34,813 bases of DNA from an uncultured Caldilineales bacterium (lineage in GTDB: Bacteria; Chloroflexota; Anaerolineae; JAAEKA01): the NCBI GenBank assembly GCA_937907455.1, contig CALESQ010000063.1:1-34813 (forward strand), in the 5' to 3' direction. Below, piece after piece: positions 15,462-23,915 of this stretch. Numbering within the stretch: position 1 is the stretch's first letter; every line of letters starts with the position of its first letter. A program made the translations under genes and the position numbers. The notes below the pieces were generated by a model, which was given only the letters and a program-made list of their open reading frames with translations, was not told the DNA's origin and did not search any database.

Positions 15462-17747
15462 CTACAGCGTGCGCGTCGAGACGGGCAGCAGGGTGGTGGT
15501 GGATTCTTTCCAGATCGCTTCTTTCTCCGTGCCGTCGCTCTTAAACGCGTGCGTCTGGTAGCGGTAACGCAGACTGCCACCCGGCGGGATCAGCAGCTTG
15601 ACCTCCTGCGTGGTCTCGGAGCCGTCGAATAACACGCTCTGAAGATCGGCTTCCGGCGCGCCCGCAGGCGCCATCGCCTGCACGCGGAACAGCACCGCGT
15701 CAATGCCCACCTCGGCCAGCGTCGGCCCCAGCAGTTGCAGCTTCACCGTAGCCAGCCGGCTGCCGGTGGAGCCAACCACAATCGAAGGGTCGCTGGTTTT
15801 CTGCCATTCGCCCTCGGTGATGAAGCCCGGCTCGTGCGCGGTCACACGATAGCGAATCTCCTGCCGGGCGATATCGAGAACGGGCCAGCGGAACTCGGTG
15901 CTGGTGAAGGGCGCTTGCAGCGTGTGCAAAAAGCGGCGATGATAGCCGTTGGGCAGGTCATCGTATTCGATTTCCAGATCAATATGGCTGATGGCGGGCG
16001 AAACCACGTTGGGACGCACCAGCAGCAGCCGCTCCTGGTTGAAAGGCGCATCCACCTGCAAAAGCGGTTCGCTCTGCGGCTGCGGCTGGCCCGCGTAGAC
16101 GGTGTTGTCCTGGAAGCGGAAGGTATAGGCCGCGCTGTAGCTGTCAGGCGTCGAGGCCAGCGTGCGCACCTGCCAGTGATGCGGCTGCGGCGCGGCCAGC
16201 TTGAGGCGCACATGGTCGGTGGCGCGAAAATTGCCCTCCGGCGCGGCATAGCTCAGGTCTACATCCACCTCGCTGATGTCGGGATGCAGGCGGCCCGGCT
16301 CCACCTCCACATCCAGCACGCCGAAGTCCACGCCGGGGTTGATGCGCAGGGTGCGGCTGGTGGCGGGCCGCGGCGGCAACTCGTAGCGGAAGCTGTCGGC
16401 GTCCGCGCCGTTGCGTTGAAACTCATAGGTCAGGGCGTAGGTGTAGCCGAAGCTCTTGCGCCCGCGCCGCTTCACGGCAAACTCCTTGTCGCCGGTGGAG
16501 TCAGGGCGGAAGAGCAGCGTGCCCCCTTCCGGCGGCACGGCATCACCCACCTGGCCGTATTGCAAATCCACCTTGACCTCGCGAATGCCCAGCGCCTCGA
16601 ACTCTTCCTTGCTGGGGCCGGTGACCAGCACGCGCAGCAACTGGAAGAATTCGTGATCCAAATCCACGCGGTGCGTGCGCTGTTCCACCTCACTCTTGCT
16701 CAACAGCACCGGCAAAAAGCCCTGCGGCGCATGGGTGCGCTCCTCTGGTGAGCGTTCGTTGAACTCATAGGTGACAGTTTTTAGCTCGGTATTCAGCTCG
16801 GCGTGCGCCTTGAGCGTCACCGCGGGCATTTTAGTCGCTGTGGACACTCCACCCATCAGCAGGCCGGTGAGCGCCGACGCATCGAACTGCGGTGCTTGCG
16901 TCATCGGGCGGAACAGCTCCTGCACAATGCGGTCGCGGAAAAGTGACAGCGCCAAATCCTTCGACTTCTGCGCCTCATCGCCCACGGCCTGGCTGGTCAG
17001 CTCGATCTTGATGTCGCCGCTTTCTTCCAGCCGCTTGATTGCGCCGTCAATATCTGCGGCAAACCAGGCATAGCGCACCCCCGCGCTGCCGCTGAAGTGC
17101 GTGTAGACCCGCTGCAAGTTGGCGGTGATGCGCGCCTGCACCGCCGGGCGCAGGCCGTAGAAGTTCAATTCGTAGACCACCCCCACCGGCGCGGCTCCGT
17201 CTTTGTACAACCCTTCCAGAAACACCACCCCTTCCTGGCTCAGGTTGAGCGAAAAGATGGTGCGCAAATCGCCCAGCAGCGAGGGCCTGGACGATCCCAG
17301 AATAGCCTCGACAAAGGTGGGGCGGCCCTTGAGCGGATCCGCCGCGCCCGGTGCGGCCAGCGGCTCGCCCGGCACGCTGAATTTATCCAGCGCCAGCACG
17401 CGCACCGTGCCCTTGTGGTAGGGAATGGGGTACAGGGCGATCTGCGCCTCGTCCAGCGCCATCTTATCAGCCAGCTCGCGCACGATCTGGCTGCGCTTGC
17501 CGTCAGGCAACGCACAATCTACACCCATCGTCAGGAAGCCCGCGCCCAACTCATCGGGGATGGCTGTGCCTGCCAGCGGTGAATGTTCCAGCGCCACGGT
17601 GTACATGAACACATCGAACATCAGCCTGCCGCCGGTGCGGGTGATTTTGGGCTGCGGCGCAGCGTAGTAGAACTGCGTCGGCACGGCATGATCGCGGAAT
17701 ACCACGATGCCTTCGATCTCGAAATAAGGGGGTTCCAGGCTTAACAT
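15462..17747 (-). CDS. Paralogous large-operon protein (FYxLP/PSL family), 761 aa
   Basis: N-terminal landmarks: IVVFRD (14-19), QFYYAA (25-30), GAGFLTMGVD (68-77), KGTVRVLALD (112-121), PSLLGDLRTIFS (155-166) and VGVVYELNFYGLRPAV near 187. The middle block contains VTYEFNER, HAPQGF and RVDLDHEFF, matching the 861-aa sister closely, so these two are the most similar pair by eye. The C-terminus holds several beta modules ending with a YRYQTHAFKSDGT unit. The ATG overlaps the TGA stop of the upstream paralogue by one base (TGATG), indicating translational coupling. No signal peptide, no catalytic motif. Unknown role. Confidence 0.87.
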   Translation of the reverse strand: MLSLEPPYFEIEGIVVFRDHAVPTQFYYAAPQPKITRTGGRLMFDVFMYTVALEHSPLAGTAIPDELGAGFLTMGVDCALPDGKRSQIVRELADKMALDEAQIALYPIPYHKGTVRVLALDKFSVPGEPLAAPGAADPLKGRPTFVEAILGSSRPSLLGDLRTIFSLNLSQEGVVFLEGLYKDGAAPVGVVYELNFYGLRPAVQARITANLQRVYTHFSGSAGVRYAWFAADIDGAIKRLEESGDIKIELTSQAVGDEAQKSKDLALSLFRDRIVQELFRPMTQAPQFDASALTGLLMGGVSTATKMPAVTLKAHAELNTELKTVTYEFNERSPEERTHAPQGFLPVLLSKSEVEQRTHRVDLDHEFFQLLRVLVTGPSKEEFEALGIREVKVDLQYGQVGDAVPPEGGTLLFRPDSTGDKEFAVKRRGRKSFGYTYALTYEFQRNGADADSFRYELPPRPATSRTLRINPGVDFGVLDVEVEPGRLHPDISEVDVDLSYAAPEGNFRATDHVRLKLAAPQPHHWQVRTLASTPDSYSAAYTFRFQDNTVYAGQPQPQSEPLLQVDAPFNQERLLLVRPNVVSPAISHIDLEIEYDDLPNGYHRRFLHTLQAPFTSTEFRWPVLDIARQEIRYRVTAHEPGFITEGEWQKTSDPSIVVGSTGSRLATVKLQLLGPTLAEVGIDAVLFRVQAMAPAGAPEADLQSVLFDGSETTQEVKLLIPPGGSLRYRYQTHAFKSDGTEKEAIWKESTTTLLPVSTRTL

Positions 17748-20050
17748 CAGGCAGTAATCCTCCGATGGGCAAGGTCGAGAACCAGCAAGTCGGCGGTGGT
17801 GCTGGCCCAGGGGGTGCGGCGCACAAAGCCGTCGGTCTCGACAAAGGTCGCCATGTAATGCACCGTTTTAACGGGCGGATCGCCGGGCAGGTATTCCCAG
17901 GGTTCAATGGTCTGGCCGTCGTCAGCCGCGGCCAGGGTGACGACATGCTCCTGCCGCACCTGCCCGCTGTCCGGCTCACGCTGCTGCAAGGTGATGCGCA
18001 CCTCGCGCAGGCGGTTAGCCGCCACCGCGCCGCCCAGCGCCTTGATGCGCACCACGCGGCGATCCACCAGGCGGCGATCCAGCAGCAGGCGGGTCTCCGC
18101 GGTGCTGCGCCAGGCTCCCTCCAGCAGCGTGCCGTCGGCCATGAAGATAGTCAACTGATACTGCACGGCCTGCGGGCCGCCCGCGGCGATGGGAAAGTCG
18201 CGGCGCACACTGCGCACGTCGGGCGACAGGTCAATCTGCTCGTCGTGATGGATGTTGTTGGCGTCATCGTCGTAACGCAGCCGCACAAAGGCCACGCTGA
18301 TTTCATCCCACGGCAGAGTAACAAGCAGCGTCAGCGGATGCTTCACCGGCAGCGGATCGGGCACGGGCAGCCAGTCGTCCACCGCCTGCCGCCACGGGCT
18401 GACCAGATCGCCTCCCTGCGCGGCCGCGCGGTGGTAGGTGACACGGTATTCGTAGGGCGGGATCGTGCTGCTGAAGCTGCGGAACCGCCAGGTCGCGGTC
18501 TGTTGCGTTTCCTCCAGCCGCACGCGGCCCGTCTGCCCCTCGCCGCGCAGCTCCACGCTGACTTTGGGGTAGAGTGAAAAGGAAAAGATCGGCGCGGTCT
18601 CGATCTGGATCGTGCGCACGGTGTACACGTCGCGCGGTTCCACGAACAGCTCGGCGGCCGCGCCGCGCTGCCAGTCCGATGTCACCGCATCGTGCGGGCC
18701 AAAGGGGCCGCTGGGGGAGAATTTCACCGTGGTGCGGTACTGGTAGAGGTTGGCGAAATCGGGCGCGTGGCCCAGCAGGTTCACCACGTAGTCTTCGCGC
18801 TCGGCCGCGCTGCGGAAAAGCAAGCTTTTGGCGTCGCTGGCTGCGCCCAGCAGGTCGCGCCGCGCCAGCTCCACCTCGACACTGGACAGACCGTCGGCGG
18901 CGAAGCGATCCTCTACCGCCACCTGCACCTCCAGCCGCGGGAAGCCGTCGAGGTTGATCTTGCTGGTCATGCCATCGCGCAGTGCGGGCCAGGCGGGATC
19001 GGGTTTGCCTTCGTCGTCCACCTGAAAACGGCGCAGCGTACCGCCCACGGTGGCCTGCGGCACAATCTCCATGCGCTCGGCCACCGCCTCGTTCATGCGC
19101 AGCGACAGCAGGCGTTGCTGCTCCTCATCCAGCACACGCAGCTTGTAACCGACGCCGGGCAGGATGGTGCGCGCCAGGCTGAAGATCGTGTCGTCAATCA
19201 CCTGGCCGATGCTGCTGGCTTTGGCCGCTTCCGGGTCTGCCAGCGGCATGAACAGGCGTTGCAACAGCCAGTCCAGCAGTTGTTTGCGTGCCCGCTCGGC
19301 CGCGGCCTGCGCGCCCGGCCCTGCACCGAACACGGTGGTGTCAATGCGGATGTTGCTGTCCTCCAGCGCGTCGGTGATCATTGCCTCGGCGTCCGCGGAG
19401 ACGTAGTAGACGTTGACCTTGGCCTTGTTTTCGATGTGCTTGTACACCTTGCGCCAATCCGCCTCGATGTTGATCTCGAAGCTGGGGCGCAGGCCGACCA
19501 CGGTCATGCGGTAAACGATGACGATGGGCTGGTCGGGCGCGTCGAATGACTTCTCCAGCAGCTCGGCCGCGGCCGCGTCCAGCAGCAATTGGAACACGGC
19601 GCGGTTCTCACCGGTGAGTGAGGGCTTGCCTGTGCCGAGGAAGCGCACCTTGAAGGGGCCGAATTCCTCGGTTTTGGCGTCATCGGCGTCCACGTTCAGC
19701 TCCGACGCGCTGCCGAGTGCGATCAGCTCGACGCTGCCACCCTCGAACAGCGCGGGGATCAGCCGCGGGGGCGCGGGCAGGTTGAGCCGCTGCATCACCG
19801 GTCGGCGCAGTTGCTCCAGCACTTCATCGGGGATGACGAGCGCGGTGCTGAGGGTGAGCAGGCCACCGGCCAGCCGTGCTGCGCCCGCACCGCCGCCCAG
19901 GTATTGCAGCAGCGACAGATCGGGCGATCCGTCGGGGCGCAATGCCAGTTGCGGCGCGGATGGCAGCACGTAGAACAGCGTCTCGTCAGCGTGATCCGGC
20001 AACACGGTGTAGCCGTTCACGACGTGGTAGGGGGGAGTGAAGGAGAGCAT
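17747..20050 (-). CDS. Paralogous large-operon protein (FYxLP/PSL family), 767 aa
   Basis: Landmarks in order: LFYVLP (25-30), GSPDLSLLQYLGG (41-53), GGLLTLS (62-68), GGSVELIALG (104-113), PSLTGENRAVFQ (143-154) and VIVYRMTVVGLRPSF near 178. The middle block is more divergent (SKINLDGFPRLEV in place of DLNHPFF). C-terminal modules include YEYRVTY, RLRYDDDANN and QYQLTIFMADGT, then a final YMATFVETDGF unit and RRITA. The stop overlaps the next gene's start. The ATG has no strong Shine-Dalgarno; the only purine-rich match is weak. A 123-nt spacer filled with heptamer repeats separates it from the PLAT-like gene. Confidence 0.86.
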   Translation of the reverse strand: MLSFTPPYHVVNGYTVLPDHADETLFYVLPSAPQLALRPDGSPDLSLLQYLGGGAGAARLAGGLLTLSTALVIPDEVLEQLRRPVMQRLNLPAPPRLIPALFEGGSVELIALGSASELNVDADDAKTEEFGPFKVRFLGTGKPSLTGENRAVFQLLLDAAAAELLEKSFDAPDQPIVIVYRMTVVGLRPSFEINIEADWRKVYKHIENKAKVNVYYVSADAEAMITDALEDSNIRIDTTVFGAGPGAQAAAERARKQLLDWLLQRLFMPLADPEAAKASSIGQVIDDTIFSLARTILPGVGYKLRVLDEEQQRLLSLRMNEAVAERMEIVPQATVGGTLRRFQVDDEGKPDPAWPALRDGMTSKINLDGFPRLEVQVAVEDRFAADGLSSVEVELARRDLLGAASDAKSLLFRSAAEREDYVVNLLGHAPDFANLYQYRTTVKFSPSGPFGPHDAVTSDWQRGAAAELFVEPRDVYTVRTIQIETAPIFSFSLYPKVSVELRGEGQTGRVRLEETQQTATWRFRSFSSTIPPYEYRVTYHRAAAQGGDLVSPWRQAVDDWLPVPDPLPVKHPLTLLVTLPWDEISVAFVRLRYDDDANNIHHDEQIDLSPDVRSVRRDFPIAAGGPQAVQYQLTIFMADGTLLEGAWRSTAETRLLLDRRLVDRRVVRIKALGGAVAANRLREVRITLQQREPDSGQVRQEHVVTLAAADDGQTIEPWEYLPGDPPVKTVHYMATFVETDGFVRRTPWASTTADLLVLDLAHRRITA

Positions 20051-20080
20051 GGGTAGTTAGTCGTAAGGAGTGAGAAGTGA

Positions 20081-20165
20081 ACAGTGTCCAGTGTCCAGTG
20101 TCCAGTGTCCAGTGTCCAGTATTCAGTGTTTAGTGGCTGACTGGTTACTGGATACTGGTTACTGG
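20081..20165. repeat. Heptanucleotide intergenic repeat, CAGTGTC array turning into TTACTGG
   Basis: Five CAGTGTC units, then CAGTATT, CAGTGTT, TAGTGGC, TGACTGG, TTACTGG, ATACTGG, TTACTGG. The 7-bp period is kept throughout while the motif changes to its complement, so the array has rough dyad symmetry. It fills most of the spacer between the PLAT-like gene and a paralogue. Confidence 0.9.
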
Positions 20166-20173
20166 TTTGGTTT

Positions 20174-20686
20174 CTAGGTCAGCCGCAGGTTCCAGGTGGT
20201 GCTACCTTCGTCGTCGTCGGTACTTAGCGCCACGTCCTGCGTCCAACTGGCGATGTAGGTCCAACCGGAATCTTCGATCCAGTCCAGCGTGTCAAAGCTG
20301 GTGGCGCGTTGGCGAATGAAGCGCACGTACAAGTCCACGTTGTCTTTGATCCACAGGTCATCCCCGCGGATGCGCAGCTTCAGCACCAGATGGCCGTGCA
20401 GCCCGTCGGAAAACTCAAAGCCATAACCCGGGTAGGGCATGGGGATTTGGCCGATCCCCGGCGGCAGTGAGGGGGTTTTGTCGTTGCGACGCGGCAGCTT
20501 GGTTGGCCCGCTGTAGTCGTAGCTGCGGATTGCGCCGCGCTCCAGGTCGTCTTCAGATGGGTAATCCAGGTTCAGTACACGCAGTTCCTGGCCGTTGCGC
20601 AGCACCTGAACCTGTACCAGGCTGTCCGTGCCCGCGTATTTTGCATCTTTGGTTTGTACAATCAATCGAATAGCGCCTATCCACAT
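20174..20686 (-). CDS. PLAT/LH2-like beta-sandwich protein
   Basis: This 170-aa protein has a pattern close to PLAT/LH2 domains: IRLIVQTKDAKYAGTDS (6-22) matches the family's xVxTxDxxxAGTDA opening, DLERG (48-52) matches the FERG block, and LVLKLRIRGDDLWIKDNVDL contains the Leu-x-hydrophobic and Trp-x-x-Asp strand pair. PLAT domains mediate contacts with lipids or membrane-bound partners, as in lipoxygenases and lipases. Between these blocks a Pro/Gly-rich loop (about 60-90) is longer than usual. No signal peptide. AAGGAG precedes the ATG. It lies between two paralogues with heptamer arrays on both sides. The PLAT call is by eye; another small beta-sandwich is the alternative. Confidence 0.72.
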   Translation of the reverse strand: MWIGAIRLIVQTKDAKYAGTDSLVQVQVLRNGQELRVLNLDYPSEDDLERGAIRSYDYSGPTKLPRRNDKTPSLPPGIGQIPMPYPGYGFEFSDGLHGHLVLKLRIRGDDLWIKDNVDLYVRFIRQRATSFDTLDWIEDSGWTYIASWTQDVALSTDDDEGSTTWNLRLT

Positions 20687-20727
20687 TGTCGGTCTCCTTG
20701 GTCTTGCTTGGTGTTTAGTATTTAATT

Positions 20728-20766
20728 GGTTACTGGTTACTGGTTACTGGTTACTGTTCACTGTAA
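20728..20766. repeat. Heptanucleotide intergenic repeat, TTACTGG array
   Basis: Four GGTTACT units followed by degenerate TTCACTG and TAAACTG fill the 84-nt spacer after the first paralogue of the operon. It is the complement-oriented form of the CAGT heptamers seen elsewhere in the operon. Confidence 0.88.
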
Positions 20767-20770
20767 ACTG

Positions 20771-23008
20771 CTACGGCAGCGGCGGGACGAAGAGGAAGTC
20801 GCGCACGCTGCTGATGGTGCCGGGCTGCGCGGTGAGGCTGTGGCGCGTGCCGTCGCTCAGGAAGTACTCGACATCGTAGGTGTACGTGGCTACCGCAGCA
20901 TCGGCGCGGGCGATGGTCCACTCCGCGGGGTCGGCGCTGCGGAAGATCAGCGTTTCTGTGTCGCTGACATGATGCGCGGGATCGGCGTAGCTCAGACGCA
21001 CCAGCACGCGGCGCACGTCGCTGCCCAGTCCAGCCACATCGCCCGGGTCCACCTCAACCTTCACCACACCGCCCGGCGCGTTGCCCACAATCAAAGTTTG
21101 CGCGTCGCTGTCGCGCGTCTGCCAGGTGCCTTCCTGCACGCTGTTGTCGGTCATCAGCAGGGTTTGCTTGAAGCGGAAGGCACGCACATTGGTGTCGCGC
21201 AGCGCGAATTTCCAGTTGTCGCGCACTGCCTGCGCTTCCTCGAAGAAGACCGTCTTCTGCTGGGTGTAGTCGTTGGCCGCATCCTTGTAGTCAAGGTCTA
21301 CCACGATCTGACGCACGTCTTTCCAGTCCGCCGAAGGCAGCACCGTCAGGTTGAATTGCTCATCGAACGGGGTGGGAATGTTCACCGTGCGCGTCTCGTT
21401 GGAGGCTTCGATCCAGGCTGAGCTGGAGCGCTGCACGTTGCCGTCGGCGTCCTGCAGCACATAGGTCACGCGGTAGTTGTACGGCTTGTCCCACGGCGCA
21501 AACAGCACACGGCGATAATCCGCTTCCGGCTTGGCCTTGTTCAGCAGCACCGTCTCCACCGCCCGCGCCACGCGGTTGCGGGGATCGGCGTAGTCCACTT
21601 CCACCTCAACCGCCTTCAGGTCGCTGCCTTCGAATGCCTCCGGCGCAGTCGAAAACTTGATTTCCATCACGCCGGGGTTGGGCACGCTGAGGGTCAGGTT
21701 GCGCCGCGTATCCTCAAAGCTGGCCAGGCGGGCTTGCAGAGTCGGCCCGGCCTTGTAGTTCACTTCCAGGTCTACGTGATATTGGTCGCGGCCTACATCT
21801 ACAATCGAGGTTTCAAATTCCTTGGGGCTGCGATCGGTTGCGGTAAAAACCTTGCTCTCGCGCTTGGTGAGGCGCTGACCGTCCGGGCCGGTTTGGTCGT
21901 AGCTCAGATGCCCCACCACGCTGTGCACGATGTCGCCGTACTTTGCGAAATCCAGGTTGGTATCCACCGTCACCTTGAGACGCTTGTAGTACCACGGCGC
22001 ATTGTTGAGGTTAATCTCCAGCACTACATCCTTGAAGGGCACGCCCAGAAAGGCAGGGTTGATCTGCGCGCTGGGGTTGTACTCGCGCGTGATCACGTCG
22101 CGGTAGCTGACGTTCAGGTCGAAGGTTTTCTTGATGTCCTGGTGCAGAAATTCCATCCACTGACTGGCGCGGTCTTCCGCCGTCTCCACCGTGCCGCCCT
22201 TCAGGAAATTGTTCTTGATGAACTCATCCATCGCGCGGAAGGCAAAGGAACGCAGCGACTCCATGTCGTCGTCGCTCAGATCCACGCTGCCTTTGAGGAT
22301 TTCCAGCTTGATCAGCCCTTGCGCTTCCATCGTTTCGGAAATGCTGCTGCGACGGCGCACGTGGGTGGTTTCGTCGCCCCACACGCTTTCATCCTTGACT
22401 TCCTGCATGGTGTAGCCCATCACCGCGGTCTTCACTTCTCCGGAATCTACGTGACCGATGATGGTGACAGCCGGCAGGCGCACCGGGAACTTGAGGTTAT
22501 ATTCAATGGCTGCAATGCTGCCGCCGCCCTTGAGCGCCTCGTAGAACAGCGTGGCGCCGAGGTCTTCCAGCTCCACGGCCACGGATGCGGTGTTGTCGGA
22601 GAAGAGCGAGGGCTTGCCCACGTCAATGGCGCGCACAAACTGGTTGTCCTTCATGATCAGCAGGCGCGCTTCGCCGCCGGTGAAGTCCACGGGGGCCAGC
22701 AGCGGCTCCGGCACATTCACCGACAAGGGATTCTCCTGTTGCAGGATGCGCTTGAGCGCGGGCATGATCTTGTTATCCAGCAGCGATTGTTCTTCGATCA
22801 GGCGCGTGGTGAACACCAGATAGCCGCCGCCCTTCTTGTCCTTGCGTTCGATTGGCATCTCGTAGCGCAAAAAGGTGAACATCGGTTTGCCGTTGTCAGC
22901 CACGGCGATGCGCGGCATACGCGGCAAATAATAGAAACGGTTGGTTTGCTCGTCGTCGCGAAAGACAACGATGCCTTCGATCTGTGCAACGGCAGGAATG
23001 CTGATCAT
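20771..23008 (-). CDS. Paralogous large-operon protein (FYxLP/PSL family), 745 aa; first gene of the operon
   Basis: Landmarks: IVVFRDDE (13-20), RFYYLP (24-29), GKPMFTFLRYE (40-50), GGYLVF (61-66), GGEARLLIMK (111-120), PSLFSDN (133-139) and IEYNLKF near 168. A middle block VLEINLNNAPWYYKRLKV (329-346) is followed by C-terminal modules of about 97-100 residues at roughly 330-440, 445-545, 550-645 and 647-741. Each module has VxVxLxY(A/K)D..N and then Y.(V/F)......DG....W hairpins; the clearest are VVDLDYKDAAND and YDVEYFLSDGT. This copy shows the tandem architecture best. AAGGAG lies 9-14 nt before the ATG. No signal peptide. It opens an eleven-gene run; no convincing promoter was found upstream. 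Confidence 0.87.
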   Translation of the reverse strand: MISIPAVAQIEGIVVFRDDEQTNRFYYLPRMPRIAVADNGKPMFTFLRYEMPIERKDKKGGGYLVFTTRLIEEQSLLDNKIMPALKRILQQENPLSVNVPEPLLAPVDFTGGEARLLIMKDNQFVRAIDVGKPSLFSDNTASVAVELEDLGATLFYEALKGGGSIAAIEYNLKFPVRLPAVTIIGHVDSGEVKTAVMGYTMQEVKDESVWGDETTHVRRRSSISETMEAQGLIKLEILKGSVDLSDDDMESLRSFAFRAMDEFIKNNFLKGGTVETAEDRASQWMEFLHQDIKKTFDLNVSYRDVITREYNPSAQINPAFLGVPFKDVVLEINLNNAPWYYKRLKVTVDTNLDFAKYGDIVHSVVGHLSYDQTGPDGQRLTKRESKVFTATDRSPKEFETSIVDVGRDQYHVDLEVNYKAGPTLQARLASFEDTRRNLTLSVPNPGVMEIKFSTAPEAFEGSDLKAVEVEVDYADPRNRVARAVETVLLNKAKPEADYRRVLFAPWDKPYNYRVTYVLQDADGNVQRSSSAWIEASNETRTVNIPTPFDEQFNLTVLPSADWKDVRQIVVDLDYKDAANDYTQQKTVFFEEAQAVRDNWKFALRDTNVRAFRFKQTLLMTDNSVQEGTWQTRDSDAQTLIVGNAPGGVVKVEVDPGDVAGLGSDVRRVLVRLSYADPAHHVSDTETLIFRSADPAEWTIARADAAVATYTYDVEYFLSDGTRHSLTAQPGTISSVRDFLFVPPLP

Positions 23009-23417
23009 CGAGGGTTACTCCTTGAAAGATAAAGTTTTCTAAACGAACCTGGTTTGCCCCGGGTAGCCAGGCTGATTTTCGGCAGCAGGAGGATGTGACG
23101 CTAGCGTGGAACCGACCTCAACAGCGTAAAAAGGCGATGACTTAATCGCGCTGTTTGCGACAAGGTGCGGCTTCGTAATCCGTACAAATTCAGTACAATC
23201 ACTGCTCTTTCACTGCTATAAACGCACGCAGTGACATTTTTTTGGCATGTGCGTGAAAAATTGCGTGAAATCAAGGCAACTGCCCAGGTATCTCCTTTTC
23301 GGCAGGGCCTGGCGGAGCTTTCCCCAGCGGCTGAGGCCACTTCATATTGTCCCTCAGGTTGCCTGTCGCCGTGTGTTGGTTATAATCAGGCCTAACGCAT
23401 GTCTGACTGGAGCGACC
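23009..23417. other. Divergent intergenic region between the large operon and the DinB gene
   Basis: This 409-bp region separates the large minus-strand operon from the plus-strand DinB-like gene. A clear plus-strand promoter lies at 23359-23386. For the operon I see no good -35/-10 pair on the minus strand. A CACTGC...GCAGTG inverted repeat (23209-23231) and a tandem TTGTAC pair (about 23180-23200, minus strand) could be operator-like but are unsupported. No small gene was recognised. Confidence 0.5.
23359..23386 (+). promoter_or_regulatory. Promoter of the DinB/methyltransferase genes
   Basis: TTGCCT (23359-23364), a 16-nt spacer and a perfect TATAAT (23381-23386) precede the DinB-like start by 31 nt, leaving a short leader with GGAG. 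Confidence 0.75.
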
Positions 23418-23915
23418 ATGAACACAACCGATGTCCTTACCCTGTTCCGTTACACCGATTGGGCTAACGCGCGCCTGCTGGGCCAGGTGACGAAAACAAC
23501 GCCGGCGCAGTACGTCGCCCCGGCAGATGTACCCTTTGGCAGCCTGCGCGGCACGCTGGTTCACGCGCTCGGCGCAGAGGTTCATTGGCGGCGGCGCTGG
23601 CAGGGCGAATCGCCCACCTCGTTTCTGGAGGAAGCTGACCTCCCCACCGTGGACGATCTGCTGGCGCGCTGGCAGCAGGAAACGCAGGCGCGCCAAGCCT
23701 GGCTGGCCGCGTTGACCGATGCCGATCTGCAACGCACCGTCCACTATGCCACCCTCAATGGCAGCCCCATGCAAAACGTGCTGTGGCATCTGATGCTGCA
23801 CCTGGTAAACCACGGCACGCAGCACCGCAGCGAAGCCGCCATCCTGCTCACCCGCTACGGCTTTTCGCCGGGCAACCTCGATTTCATTGTCTTCGTACGC
23901 GAGACTGCTCTGTGA
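23418..23915 (+). CDS. DinB family putative metal-dependent protein
   Basis: This 165-aa four-helix protein belongs to the DinB/YfiT-like superfamily, whose members bind a divalent metal and often act as thiol-dependent transferases. The metal triad is visible: His49 (LVHALGAEVHW) and His132 and His136 (NHGTQHRSE). The N-terminal FRYTDWANARLL block is typical. The ATG at 23418 was chosen because it has GGAGCG just upstream and follows a TATAAT promoter; longer forms would run through that promoter. Its TGA overlaps the GTG start of the methyltransferase by three bases (GTGA), so the two are cotranslated. Substrate unknown. Confidence 0.88.
   Translation: MNTTDVLTLFRYTDWANARLLGQVTKTTPAQYVAPADVPFGSLRGTLVHALGAEVHWRRRWQGESPTSFLEEADLPTVDDLLARWQQETQARQAWLAALTDADLQRTVHYATLNGSPMQNVLWHLMLHLVNHGTQHRSEAAILLTRYGFSPGNLDFIVFVRETAL

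Noticed and set aside
8010..23008. Contractile injection system or phage tail operon
   Set aside because: No sheath, tube, baseplate, spike or AAA ATPase gene is present; the large proteins share one N-terminal domain instead.
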